Shown piece after piece: positions 38,705 through 64,000 of a stretch of 64,000 bases of DNA. The notes under the pieces were generated by a model. It had not been told where the DNA came from and searched no databases. It saw only the letters and a program-made list of their open reading frames with translations. The number at the start of each line of letters is the position of its first letter. Positions within the stretch are counted from its first letter, which is position 1. The stretch comes from Toxotes chatareus (taxonomy: Eukaryota; Chordata; Actinopteri; Toxotidae): assembly GCA_016801885.1 (NCBI GenBank), contig CM028902.1:22845580-22909579 (forward strand), written 5' to 3'. Made by a program: the position numbers and the translations under genes.

Positions 38705-41042
38705 GTAACTGCCGGTCCGCGAGCTTGTTAAACGTTAACTAAACGTCACCTAAGTGCGAGCGACTAAGTGAACAGTGCTATCCAGTGCTAGCACGCTAGC
38801 TATGTAAACAGGCCTTGGTGGGCATCTGGCACACGCTTTCTTCGACAGCATCCATCCTGCTGCGACAACTTCAAAGCCCCCATCGCGTATTCTTCAAATA
38901 ACACAGTAACGTGTGGTTACAGCCCATACTGACACCTTAGCTGTTTCGAAACAGTGGGCTCACGATTGGTTATGAAATATCGTGACACAGTCTTGGCACT
39001 GGCAGTGGAAATGTGGCGACCGCTCGGTTTCTGCAGTGGTTCCCAAAAAGATGATCATGATACTGGGCTTTGAGGTTTGGGTGTATCGTGCACCGGGTAA
39101 AAATCGCTGCCTGTTGTTGGATGATTTGCAGCAAGGGATCTCAAGCTTGCGCACAAGGAGTAAGATGTTTTCATGAGGAGGGTTCCTGGACATCTCCAGC
39201 GGGATGAGGAATGGTTGCTTTTCACAGTTACTTAATTTTCTGAGTCATACTCACCAGCATGAATCTTCACAGACTGGATGCTTTGTTGAGGATACAGTCA
39301 TTTGGGGGTTCTCGGTCTGTTGTGGATCTATTTGGGGTTTCCTTGATCTGAAAAATTCGGGTAATTGATGAGTAATAGTCTAAAGTCGCTGTGACGTTTA
39401 TGTTTGTTTTCAGACATTAAAATGGATTATTAAATGTGCAACTTGTGTTTTGCAGTGTTTGTGTTCTAATTTCTGTTAAAATCGTACTCATACGTCGCCC
39501 TCAACAGTAGTGTTATCGGTAGTTTATGTATTAACCTCTTCATGACAGGAAAGACGTCCGCTGTGAACTTCAGACTTGGACTGACGAGAAGTGTTTTTAT
39601 TTTTGCTTGTAGACAGGTTGCAACCTACATTAGTGCTTATCAGTACTCATGTGCTGACATAAAGGCATTTCGGTGATAGCAGTTTGTTGTGGTGATTTTA
39701 CAGGACTCCAGTTAAACACCTGTTGGTCATGAATACAAGCAAACCGGTCATTTCTGTATGGAAAAGTGTACATGAAAAAAAGGTCATGGGAAAAATTCAA
39801 GGGAAACACGAGGAAAAGTGATGTTGACTTGTGGGTTTTGATTATTTATATTTTTAGCAGCTTCTATACTGGTGGTCAGATTATCTGCCTCATCATGACT
39901 ATGATAATCTGATTCCCCCCCCAATTTGGAAATTCAGTGTGTGCAGAAAACCCAGTGAAGCACACATTGATGTCAGTGGCAATAGGTGCTTTTCTTTTAT
40001 GTGTATCCAAGAGTTTTGGTGACAATATTAGACTAAAACTGTGTGCAACCTAGAGCCAGGTGATTTTGATTATTACTGTTATTTGGTTAAATGTAAATGT
40101 TGTTTGGTCTCAAAATGGCTTAATGAATGAGTGTCTCTTCGTGTCCTATTTACCTTTTACAACTAATGATTGTCTTTCAAAGTTTTCTCTTGCCAAACTA
40201 TGGACACTGAGGTATTTATTCTAAATATTGTGCTTAATGCTTCCTGTCTGTATTGCTCAGCTTAATGACTAGAGATCAATGGTTGCTTTTATTATTAAAT
40301 GCTTCTGGAATACAAAATACAGGTTTATTTTCAAATGAAGGCGTTATTTAAACAACAGGGTTTGGCTATTTCCAGAGAATAAGTGGATCTTAAATTTATA
40401 CAAAAGGAAGTAAATTATTTGAGTCATTAATGAAACGCCCAGCACATCCACACAGGTGTGTTAAATCATTCTGGCTCATTAGACTTGCATATGATGTTGT
40501 GAAGCTGTGCTGGGATTTATTTTAGGAAACCAAAGTCAACATACTGGTCGATATGCTGCTGTCAGACCAGATTTCATTAGGAGGAGTTTACTTCTATGAT
40601 CTTAAAAGCAGAGAGGACAGGAAACAGCGTGAGCAGGCTTTAAGTATAAGCTCTGGGTGCTAGCATGGCTAGCTGTCTAATAGCAGCGCTGCCTACGCTG
40701 TATGTAACTTCAGTCAGACTGAACTTGCACGACGCAAGCAGGGTGGGATCAGCTCATGACAGGAAGTGGACATGTCTCGACCCTGCCTCAGTGAAATGAA
40801 GGAGGAACAAATTTTGGTGTGACTGCACTTTTGAACAATAATTGTTCAGTCTGCCCTTCCCTAACAGGAGAGCCAGAGAGGTGTCAGTTAAGCACAGTCT
40901 GTACATGTCCACAAAGTCTTGAGAGGATTTCTGATCAGGCGAGATAAGTGAAAACACCTGTGGTGATGTATCTTGGATTTGTAGGACCAAACCTTGTCAT
41001 TGACTAAATAGCCAAAATAAACCCCTAGAAATAATTCTTGTA

Positions 41043-41170
41043 TCAAATCAAATCAAATCAAATCAGGCTTTATTGTCACTTTGCTGTACATACAACTGCA
41101 GTGCAGACAAAATGAGACAGCGTTTCCTGGGGTCAGGAGAGTGAAGGTCAACATAGAGAAGTAAAATAAT
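41043..41170. repeat. (AATCA)n plus GGCTTTATTGTCAC fish repeat
   Basis: Four AATCA units run into AGGCTTTATTGTCACTTTGC and then a stretch with ACAAAATGAGACAGCG. This junction of a short tandem repeat with a conserved tail is typical of a common fish retroelement 3' end. Recognised from memory. Confidence 0.5.
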
Positions 41171-41469
41171 AGTAAAATAGTAATAATAATAAAATAGTAA
41201 TAATAAATACTAAATAAGTACTAAGAGAAGTCAAAGAAATTAACACACTCAAACACACTCAACCCCCCCCCCAACATATTGCGAGACGCCCATATGATGA
41301 TCAGTGAAAGAGGCTGATACCTACAAATGCCTTTTATTAAAGAGAAAGATAAAATGGGCCGCTTTGATTTCCTGAGAACAGTTTTAAAGGAAAGGTCTGA
41401 TATTTTATTTATTATGTTTTATGATTATTTTCTTTCCTGCCAAGAGTTTGGAACTGGTAACTTCCTGTA

Positions 41470-41785
41470 GACCCCGATGGCTCGGAAACTGATCTTGGCA
41501 GTTATCTTTTCTGCACTTCGGTTTTTATATGGTTTAAACAAACCAGACTCAGTGCACATATCTGTGAGCTTCAGAGGTATTCAAGGGTGGATTTTGTTGC
41601 CTGTGGACAGAGCCAGGCCAGCTGTTTACCCTGCTTACAGTCTTTGTGCCAAGCTAAGTTATTTGGCTGCTGGTTCCAGCTACACATTTATTGTACAGAC
41701 ATGAGAGTGATATTGATCCTTTCATGACTCTTGGCAAGAAAACGATTAAACATAGTTTCCAAACTGTCAAACTATTCCTTTAAAT
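41470..41785. repeat. Degraded teleost interspersed repeat (GACATGAGAGTG / AACTATTCCTTTAA family)
   Basis: Hallmark phrases are GTACAGACATGAGAGTGAT, GGCAAGAAAACGATTAA and CAAACTATTCCTTTAAATC, in the usual order. The 75-codon open frame over this segment is part of the repeat, not a gene. Confidence 0.6.
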
Positions 41786-43660
41786 CTTACAGGTGTTCAT
41801 ATACAGTATGGGCACATACATTTGGTCAGGAGGTGAGCCTCCCTTTTAATCTTTTAATGGAGCTAGAAGAGTTAATATGTGACAAATAAATTAACACAAT
41901 TGCATGTTATTCAGCATAGTGCACTCATACATTACTGAGCAGTCGTGAATTTCCTTAATGGACGATAAAGTGCTGGTATCTCACCGTATGTTACATTAAT
42001 TTTTAAAATATATTTATTCAGCTGTAATGTGATGGCCACTAAGCTGCTGCCAGCAGGACATGAATTCGAACAGATAACATAAGTTTATTTATACACCTCA
42101 TACGGGACCACCAACCTCATAGTCCAACCCAGTTATAGCCTAATGATTCTGGTTATTTGCAGCTTAAAAATCTTCTAGGTTAAAACAGAGTGCAAGTTTT
42201 TCTGTTTTATATTTAAGAGTCTTGATCAATTGTATTTAATGACTTTATTTCAGCATGTAGTAAATGCAAATATGGTTAGTGAAACAAAACTACATGCAGC
42301 CTATATTCAAAAACTCTTTTTTTCTAAAAAAAACGAGCAATCACAACATGAGGAATAGTTATTTATTGACCAGTGTCTTTTTTAAATACAGTGATTACTG
42401 CAGTAACATACAGTAAGTGTTTTAGTGCGGTGGAAGTGATTAACAACCTGACAGTTGTTTTAGTGTCCACAGACTCATCCTTTGAATGGGAGGACCAAGA
42501 TTACTGGCGTTGTCCCTACACTGATGACTGACTGATCATAAAAATATAACATTAGTAAAGATAGGTTGGGTTAGATTGGGTTACAAACTAATAGGCCACT
42601 ATCCAGCCAGGATTTTGACCCTCTTCTGCTGACATAAACGTCTTCAAATGAATAGAAACTCACAGCATTTCTCTCATCTCAGTGTTAACAAAGTCAAAGT
42701 TTTCACAAAACTCACTTTGTTGATGTTTTGAAATAGTCCCCTGTACTCTGCAACAACTGTATTCAGTTGCCTTTAGTCTCATGAAAGTAGTGTATACAGA
42801 CTTTCATTCAGGGAAACACTTTAAAATGCCATCTAGGCGTGGGCAGACAACACCGTGAACAATGCACAATCATAACCAAGGAACTCTGCCAAGACAAACA
42901 AGGCAGGATATTGGAATGATGTCTCATACCTGATAAGAGGTGTCTAAAGCCACAAGTATCGCGTGCCTCGATTGGACACATTAAACACGTCCTAAGGCCC
43001 AGTAAACACGTGTATGTTGTGACAGGTGTTCTGCAATGATTTGACTCATGAGTGATGATTTTGTAAATGTGTTTAAAAAGCTCACACTGCACTTTGGTAC
43101 ACACTTTTTTTTTTGTGTAAGACTGAAAACACCACAGTGAGGATATGCAGTGAATGATTGGTTTATACTTTTTGGAAAATCATTTTTGTTAAAGCGGTTT
43201 TTCCTTTTCAGTGCCTTCATCCATTGGTACACCCAGACAAGTTGTGGCACCTTAACAGGTCCAACAGTACTTCCACCTTGCCATGGGGTGTGGTGACCTC
43301 ACAGAGCACAGTAATTCCCAGCATAGCTCCAGCTAAGTTCAACCTGATTAGAGGTATAATCAGAGAGATTAACTGAAAACACCTGTGAGGCCGTGCTACG
43401 ACTTAAAAGTTACTCAGATATCAGGGTGTTTCAAAGATGACTATCATGCACCATATTGCAGAATTCTGCGAACTGTGATACTGGTGTTATGGACAAAATA
43501 TGCTGATTGTAAGTGTTGCGAGCTGCCCTGTGATTCCCAGCTCAGCCTATGTAGAACAGAAGCTGCACGCCTAAATTCAGGGCTGTGAAAAGGAGCACTT
43601 AGTTAAATTTATAGTGTTGGTAAAGACCTTCCTCAGGAAGTTGATGTCCTCATGCAAAAC

Positions 43661-44280
43661 TCAAAGTCTTACGACATTATCATTAATTTGGAGTTGTGTT
43701 TCTGACTGACTGACAAACAGAGGCCTGGGAGTTTGAGGGCTGCTGCTGAAGCCTCCCAGTTTTGGGGTCACAGCTCCTAATACTCCCGTTACCACTGAGA
43801 CCGCTTTGCTCTTCACCTTCCACATCTGTTGCGGTTGCTCCTTCAGACCGTGGTGTTTCTCGATCTTCTCCTGCTCCCTCTTTCTGTTGGTGTCAGCTGG
43901 GATTGTCACGTCTATCACAACTGCCCTCTTCTGTTCCTTGTCAAATACCGCTATGTCTGGTTGGCTGACCAGCAGCTGCTCATCAGTCTGGAACTTGGGG
44001 TCCCACAGGATCATAGCTCTGTTGTTCTCAGTCACTTTCTGTTGTGTTTCACACTGGGACTTGGGGACTTCTAATCCACTCTCGGCACAGATGTTCCAGT
44101 ACACTATCCCAGCCTGTTGGTTATGCCTCTCAGTGGATGCTGCCGCAGCTTGCATCTTTGCACCCTGCTGGTATGAGTTGGACTGTCTTGCGGGCATCTT
44201 TGCATACCCTGCACCTTTGGTCCTGTCTGCTGTGGTAGGCCCCTGCCTCTGTGGATCCGGTGCTTAAGGCTTTCATATTA
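43661..44280 (-). pseudogene. 3' end of a LINE with C-terminal restriction-like endonuclease, frameshifted
   Basis: A minus-strand frame of 178 codons (44197 to 43661) encodes the C-terminal part of a fish non-LTR retrotransposon polyprotein. Visible marks are ERHNQQAGIVYWNIC, GLEVPKSQCETQQKVTENN, QPDIAVFDKEQKRAVVIDV (a PD...D-x-V pattern like PD-(D/E)XK nucleases) and WKVKSKAVSVVTGVLGAVTP. Just upstream, CRVCKDARKTVQLIPAGC, the remains of the zinc-knuckle segment, is in another frame, so the copy is frameshifted near 44155. Reverse transcriptase is absent (5' truncation). An R2/R4-type LINE with a C-terminal endonuclease is the likely source. Plus-strand open frames here are shadows. Confidence 0.7.
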
Positions 44281-46884
44281 TATAAGTATGAAGATGCTGC
44301 ATTTTCAAAAATTCTAGTATGTCTATCAAATATTTGCACAAGCTCAGACCCTTCTCATCACCATGTTTGTTATTATTTCTGGTCGATGTTTGTGATTTGT
44401 GCGATTGGGGGTCTGACTTGCTGCCTGGCTGTTTCCCTGTTTAATGAGCAGGCTTGCTGGCCTCTTCCTGACTGTCTGAGTAGGTGTAGAGTGAACATTA
44501 AAGAGAGAACAGGGAAACTAAGCTGAATGGCATGCTGACTCACTGACGAAGTAGAAGTAGGTGGTGGATGGAAATTAAGGCTGGCTGGTTTGAGACCATA
44601 GAGACTGGATGACCCAGTTTCCACTCCTGCACCAGTTCCTTTCAGTGTTCAATCATGACATAGTGGTTTTCCCCTTCTAGCCCAGAGCTTTGTCCCAGTA
44701 AAAGAGCTCACTGTGCCTGTTCTGACCTAGTGGTCTGTTGCCTGCTACTTGAACAGTGCTTCTTGAGCTTTGCATTTTGTTGTCACTGCACATTAAACAT
44801 TCAGGTCGCTCATGGATGTAGACTGAATATTACTACTAGTAGATTTATACATTTTCATCTGCAGACAGACAGTAACATTATTATTTTTACATGAAATAAT
44901 TTAATAACTAGGCAATGTAGACCTGTCAAGCTCTGGAGTATAGGATGGGGTTGTAGCTCTAACATCAGCGGTGAATGAGAAAACATTACGTTTGTCTAAC
45001 ACACATTGGTTAGTCCTCATCCTAATTTTTTTTCTTTAATTTTCCTCTTGTAATATTTGATGTGAAGATGTACTTTAAAAAAAAAAATTCTGACAGGCAT
45101 AGCAACAGTAGCTAGCAGTGGGGCTCAGCAAATGGTCAATTAACGCCTACTCCGACCTCTGTCAGGGCCATCACTGTACTTGGATCCAGCTATGCAGTGA
45201 CCCTGAGGTTCAGCTGGAGCCCGTAATGAGCTTGTAGTCTCCCCAGCAATCTTCAAAAATAAAACTACAAAGGAAAAAAACACTTTAGGTTATGAGATTG
45301 TTTAACTTTATTTACACGTTTCCAAGATCAGGGTTACTTTTGCCTTTATAGTGTTCATGAATGGCCGGGATCATGTTAGATTTGAAGTGTTTACATTGAA
45401 GAGCAGCAACCATGCAAATTCAGGTTTATGTGAAAGTTAGAGAATAGAGCAAATGTGCTTTCAGTTTTCATATGTGCACGAAGCCTCAGGAAATTATCCA
45501 TTTAGCCTGATTCAGTTATGACATTTTTCAGGTCAGCAGTAATGAACATAAGGAGTTCTCTTTTTCCTCTTCAATCTTGTCTTGAATCTCACAGTTTTGT
45601 CTTCTGTGCGGTGTGATTGTTACATATGTGGACTTGTTTATATTTTCTAATCCATTTTGTTGATATGCCAAGATTTAAGAGATTAGATTTGCACTTGACA
45701 GACAGTTTTCTCTTCATCTCTCTCCAGAGGTTGATGGTTTGCAGCAGCTGCTTAGGATCAGATCATCTTGGGGTAGACTCGGCACATGAAACTGCATGAA
45801 ACTAGGTCAGGCTGAATCAGAACTATACCAGACCTGAACTGAGCAGACCGGGCTGATCCAGACGACACCGGGCCCAACCAGGAGGCCTGTTCCAGTTTCC
45901 TATCCAGGTAACTATTCTCCATGTGCAGGATGTTCTCTCTCATATTTAACTGAGGTGGATTTGAGCCAAGGTGCCCACTGATCATATGCATCAGTGTGAC
46001 TCATGAGGGAACTGTCACAGCATTGAATACATTAACAGAAAAAACACTGAGACTTACATTTTGTATTCCTGGCTTGTCTGCTCCTCCTTTACTGAGTTAT
46101 TGGGACATATGACACACATAATGTCCTGCAGAGGAAATAACAGTTGGAAGGTTGGAGTTGGAGTTTGCAAGTTTGCCTAGTAATGGGCACTAGAGACTTT
46201 GCAAGTACATTTCCATCTCCGTTATACACCCACTAATCTCAGTCTGACAAGCCATGAAAGTTCATTGTTGTTAATCTCTGCTGCTGGCTAGTGTTGACTA
46301 ATTCTGCCAAGTTGGGAGCTTTATGTTGATTCATCCATCAGGCTCTTGTAAGGCAGCTCTCTCTGAATATTTGTCAAATCAAGATTCAGTCATTAGACTG
46401 GCGTCTGCTAAACAAGTGTTTTTAGGATTGGTGCTTAGTCATTCCAGCATTCAAGCACACATTTGTTGAATTTGTTGTTTTTCCTGTGTTCCTTGTTTTC
46501 TTTTCAGGAACCCAGGAACCATGTTAGTAATTCCAGTGGTTCCTGGGAGCTTTGCCTGTTTTTCAGAGAAACAAGGGTCTAAATTTAGTTCCTCTTCCAT
46601 GGTATCCCCAAAGGTCCCTGCTCTGGGAGGTAGTACTATCCAACGGCCCTAGAACTATTGGAATGGAGTTTGAGGAGGTGAACTTTGCAGACAGGTCAAA
46701 CACAAGGCTTGTAGCTGCTACAGTTTCTATTGTATCATTCACTCAATGGACATGCACCGGATGCCCCTTGGATCAATATTAGTATGAGAGGCGTACATTT
46801 CTTATGATGTCTGTTAGCCTTGGAAGTTATCAGTGTTATCTAGTGCAGTTTAGGTCACTTTACTAAACTTTGCTCCTTGTAGAA

Positions 46885-46985
46885 CTATTGTTGATGATAA
46901 ATTGATCAGCTCTTTCCTATTTTGATAATCAATTGATGGTCATTTTAAGTAAAAATGCCAAGCATTTGATTGTTCTGGGCGCACC
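46885..46985. repeat. Teleost repeat fragment (ATTGATCA / AAAAATGCCAAGCATTTG family)
   Basis: GATAATCAATTGATGGTCAT and AGTAAAAATGCCAAGCATTT follow one another as in a common fish MITE of the GATTAATC group. Recognised from memory. Confidence 0.45.
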
Positions 46986-47507
46986 TCTGTCTGATCTATC
47001 ACACCAGGATGTCAACACAGTCATGTATAATAGACACACACGCATATACACACATACACAGTCAGTTTTTATGTCTTGTTTTTATGCTGATGCTGTTCTA
47101 TCAGGTTAGTTGTTTGGATGTTTTAACAGTGATTTAAAAGCCCAGCCTGGGGATGGGGGCTGCAGCCAGAAGCCCTATATGCATCATATCTGTTACACAA
47201 CCTCTCTGTATATAACAATGTTTATTTTTATGGTCTCTGTTAAATAAGCAAATACATGTATTAGACTTATGTCTTTCATGTAACTGATATGGTCTGACCT
47301 GAATGTGGTTGTAAAATGATAACTGTGACAAACAGTATTTCTATACATGCAGTTGTTGAGCTGAGACAGCAGTGGCTTCCTGTTTATTCTGTATCCACAT
47401 CGATTTGACCTAGATGGTGTGATGTTTGCCACATGTGTCCAGGCAACTGTAGCTGTGTGTCTGTGTTGTCTTTCAGTGTTTTGATTTTTTCTTCGGTCTT
47501 TGCACAG

Positions 47508-47640
47508 CTTCAGAATGACTCCTCTCCTGCTGGGACAGGCCTTATTTCTAAACGTGATGCCGTTGTGTGTTCACAGTTGAGGGCTCAAGAGTGGATGGAA
47601 GGAGATGATTTTAACACAGAGGCAGTGATGAACATCTGTG
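47508..47640 (+). CDS. bmal1: Alternative 5' coding exon of bmal1 (N-terminal extension)
   Basis: Two acceptors are possible, TTGCACAG|CTTCAG (exon from 47508, strong pyrimidine tract) and GTTCACAG|TTGAGG (from 47577). Both are open in the same frame to the donor CTGTG|GTGAGT at 47641. The frame reads EWMEGDDFNTEAVMNIC and joins to the next exon as NIC-DDL-MADQ, in frame with the usual start. The first in-frame ATG is at 47595. A similar WM..DD.NTEAVMNICDDL extension is known in long vertebrate BMAL1 isoforms, as I recall. The coding part from the ATG is 47595-47640. Confidence 0.65.
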
Positions 47641-48290
47641 GTGAGTGTGATGAAGCAGATGTTTTTGTCCTATCTTAAGGAATATCTATGGTCTTTTATT
47701 TCCTTCTGTCCAGGTTTCAGTTCTCAAAATCTTTGCACCTAAGAAGTGTTGTGCATTTAGCTGTGATGTGCGTGCCTTAAACTCACCTAACTGCTGATAT
47801 TTTCAACCAAGTCTGCTTTGATCTTGACCTTTCACTTTTACAGATTTCTCGTAACAGCAGTCAGTAGCATGACTAATCCTACCCATTAGTTTGAAGTTAT
47901 TAGTTAGAAGTGCATTTGCATATTTAAACATGCACCCATTATTATCAGCAGCCTCAGCTGATTAGTAATTGAGTGCTCTCACGGCTATATTTAGAGTGAC
48001 TGTCCTTTCTGTTATTTACATTTTCCTCTGGTGATTTGCATTTTAATGAATATCCATGGAAACACTATATACTCAGGAAGACTTTTAACAAAGATGCATT
48101 GTTTTGAGTGTCCATTATCTGTTGATGTAGGAGCCTCTAAGCCTCATGCTTTGTGGTAAATAATGTGTGTTCAAAGAATATCACATACACACGTACCCCA
48201 CACATTACCTATCTAAGTCAGTTCTGTTTAGGAAAGACAGGCATGATTAGGCTGAATAGAGGCGTTCGTCTTTCCTCTGCAGATGACCTG

Positions 48291-62826
<14,536 letters not shown>

Positions 62827-64000
62827 GGAAGCTGGAAGGGAGGAAGTAGAGAGAGAGAGAGAGACTTCCTCTTAGCACCAGAGCCACTGATGGAGAGAGT
62901 TCGGTCGGGTTGAATTCTGGCTGCCATATTTCCTGCCCTGTGCACACAACTACACTGCAAAAAAATGTTCATCTTAACAAAGGATTTTTTTTATTTTAAC
63001 TGAAATGCTGAGGTTTTTCCTTCGTGATGTTATTTAGTGCGGTTCATTCTGGATGACTCTCACTACTGTTCACTCCTACTTTTCGATTCATCATTCCCTG
63101 TAGGTGGACCTGCAGAAGGCGGATTATTATATAAAGATCCTGCTCCAGATAATGTGTTAAGATGATCGTGTTTGCAGTGTTAGTTGTCTGTAGACGAGGG
63201 GTTCTCTGACATTGCCACAGTGACAGTCCAGCAAATGGAATCAGAAGTTATAGGTCTGCGGTGCTAACGTGTCTGATGATGGACTGATCTCTGTCTATCA
63301 GTGGTTCTAGGCCCTGTCATTGCCAGGTCAACAGCCAATCCTGAGCCAACACCGGACTCCTGGGACTTTCACGGACAGTGGTTGAAGTTTGATTTGGGGC
63401 AGAGGGCACTTGATATCTGCCTCCTACCACCACGGCCCTCTCAGCGTCTCTAACCGTACATTCAAGTCTCCTTGTAGGACGTTGATGCCGTACAAACGCG
63501 GTTACGGTGCACTCCCCCGAAACTGGCCGTGTTTTTAACCAGCCAATCTCTAACACGGGAAATGACAGATTCATTGGTAATCCTCTGGAGATTTGCCAGG
63601 AAGATCCTTTATTCCCCCGAATTCCACAGGCAGGTGTATTTCAGTTCATTTAAATAATGACAAAATCCTCTCTGAAAAAGCCACATAGCTGCTGTTTCCT
63701 CAACTAACAAGAACATTAACAGCTTTTTCTCCGAGCTACTCTAAAGGTAATATTCACTAAATTATATTTTCCCAGGAGAGTAGAGCAGATTCTGTATTTA
63801 TCCTGAGTTTAAAACACAGTTTTAAACATTCACTTCAAACAAAACTGATCTGCCTAAAAGTACTTGCAGTAAGTTATGATGATAAATGAAAATATAAATG
63901 TTAAATCCAAAAAGAATACTCAAAAAGCTTGTGTTTGCTGCAGCAAGTGATTCACATGACTTGCTCAGCACCTGACCTGATCTGAAAGAGACCGGAGGAC
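62827..64000 (+). other. bmal1: bmal1 3' untranslated region and flank
   Basis: No AATAAA or ATTAAA was seen between the stop codon and the window end, so the polyadenylation site is either non-canonical or to the right of the window. A (GA)n run lies at 62850-62863. No second gene was recognised. Confidence 0.6.

Larger units (their letters stand above)
38705..47507 (+). other. Large 5' intron of bmal1
   Basis: No coding exon was recognised. It carries several interspersed repeats: 41043-41170, 41470-41785, a LINE 3' fragment (43661-44280) and an ATTGATCA-type repeat (46885-46985). Further untranslated exons may lie here but cannot be seen without transcripts. Confidence 0.5.

Noticed and set aside
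43762..44267. Several plus-strand open frames up to 153 codons
   Set aside because: They are antisense shadows of the LINE C-terminal coding sequence on the minus strand, which matches a known protein family.

Overview
The window is vertebrate nuclear DNA, almost certainly from a teleost fish: long introns, abundant CA/GT and GA microsatellites, fish-type interspersed repeats, and short exons with canonical GT/AG borders. No bacterial operon, CRISPR array, rRNA gene or intact mobile element is present. Nearly all long open frames are chance frames, so the genes were rebuilt exon by exon from peptide similarity and splice signals. All family comparisons are from memory.

Two genes stand head to head. 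On the minus strand lies the 5' part of a liprin-beta gene, best matched to ppfibp2. It has a probable non-coding first exon near 34.4-34.6 kb and coding exons at 18437-18500, 16099-16307, 5364-5450 and 3347-3460; the rest lies to the left of the window. An extra ATG-bearing exon at 10679-10726 joins in frame to the third of these coding exons and looks like an internal alternative first exon.

On the plus strand lies the circadian transcription factor gene bmal1 (arntl1), from a promoter near 38.1-38.3 kb to its stop codon at 62824-62826. Sixteen coding segments were placed, covering the N-terminus, bHLH, PAS-A, PAS-B and the C-terminal transactivation domain. The promoter carries three inverted CCAAT boxes and two ROR/REV-ERB elements in the arrangement known from mammalian Bmal1, the stabilising-loop input of the clock. 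A further in-frame exon near 47.5-47.64 kb can add an N-terminal extension.

The most striking anomaly is between the bHLH exon (ends 50356) and the next PAS-A exon (starts 54295). The expected ~80-nt exon opening PAS-A was not found, and joining the flanking exons directly breaks the frame. The same interval holds about 2.4 kb of transposon-like DNA with a THAP-type zinc-finger start exon and a tRNA-derived SINE. Either the exon was lost with the insertion, or the assembly is wrong there.

The rest is intron and intergenic DNA with repeats: a 216-bp TTAA-flanked MITE, a broken LINE 3' end with a restriction-like endonuclease, a deleted Tc1-like copy, a nested insertion in the last large bmal1 intron, and a short palindromic repeat recurring in the liprin introns.
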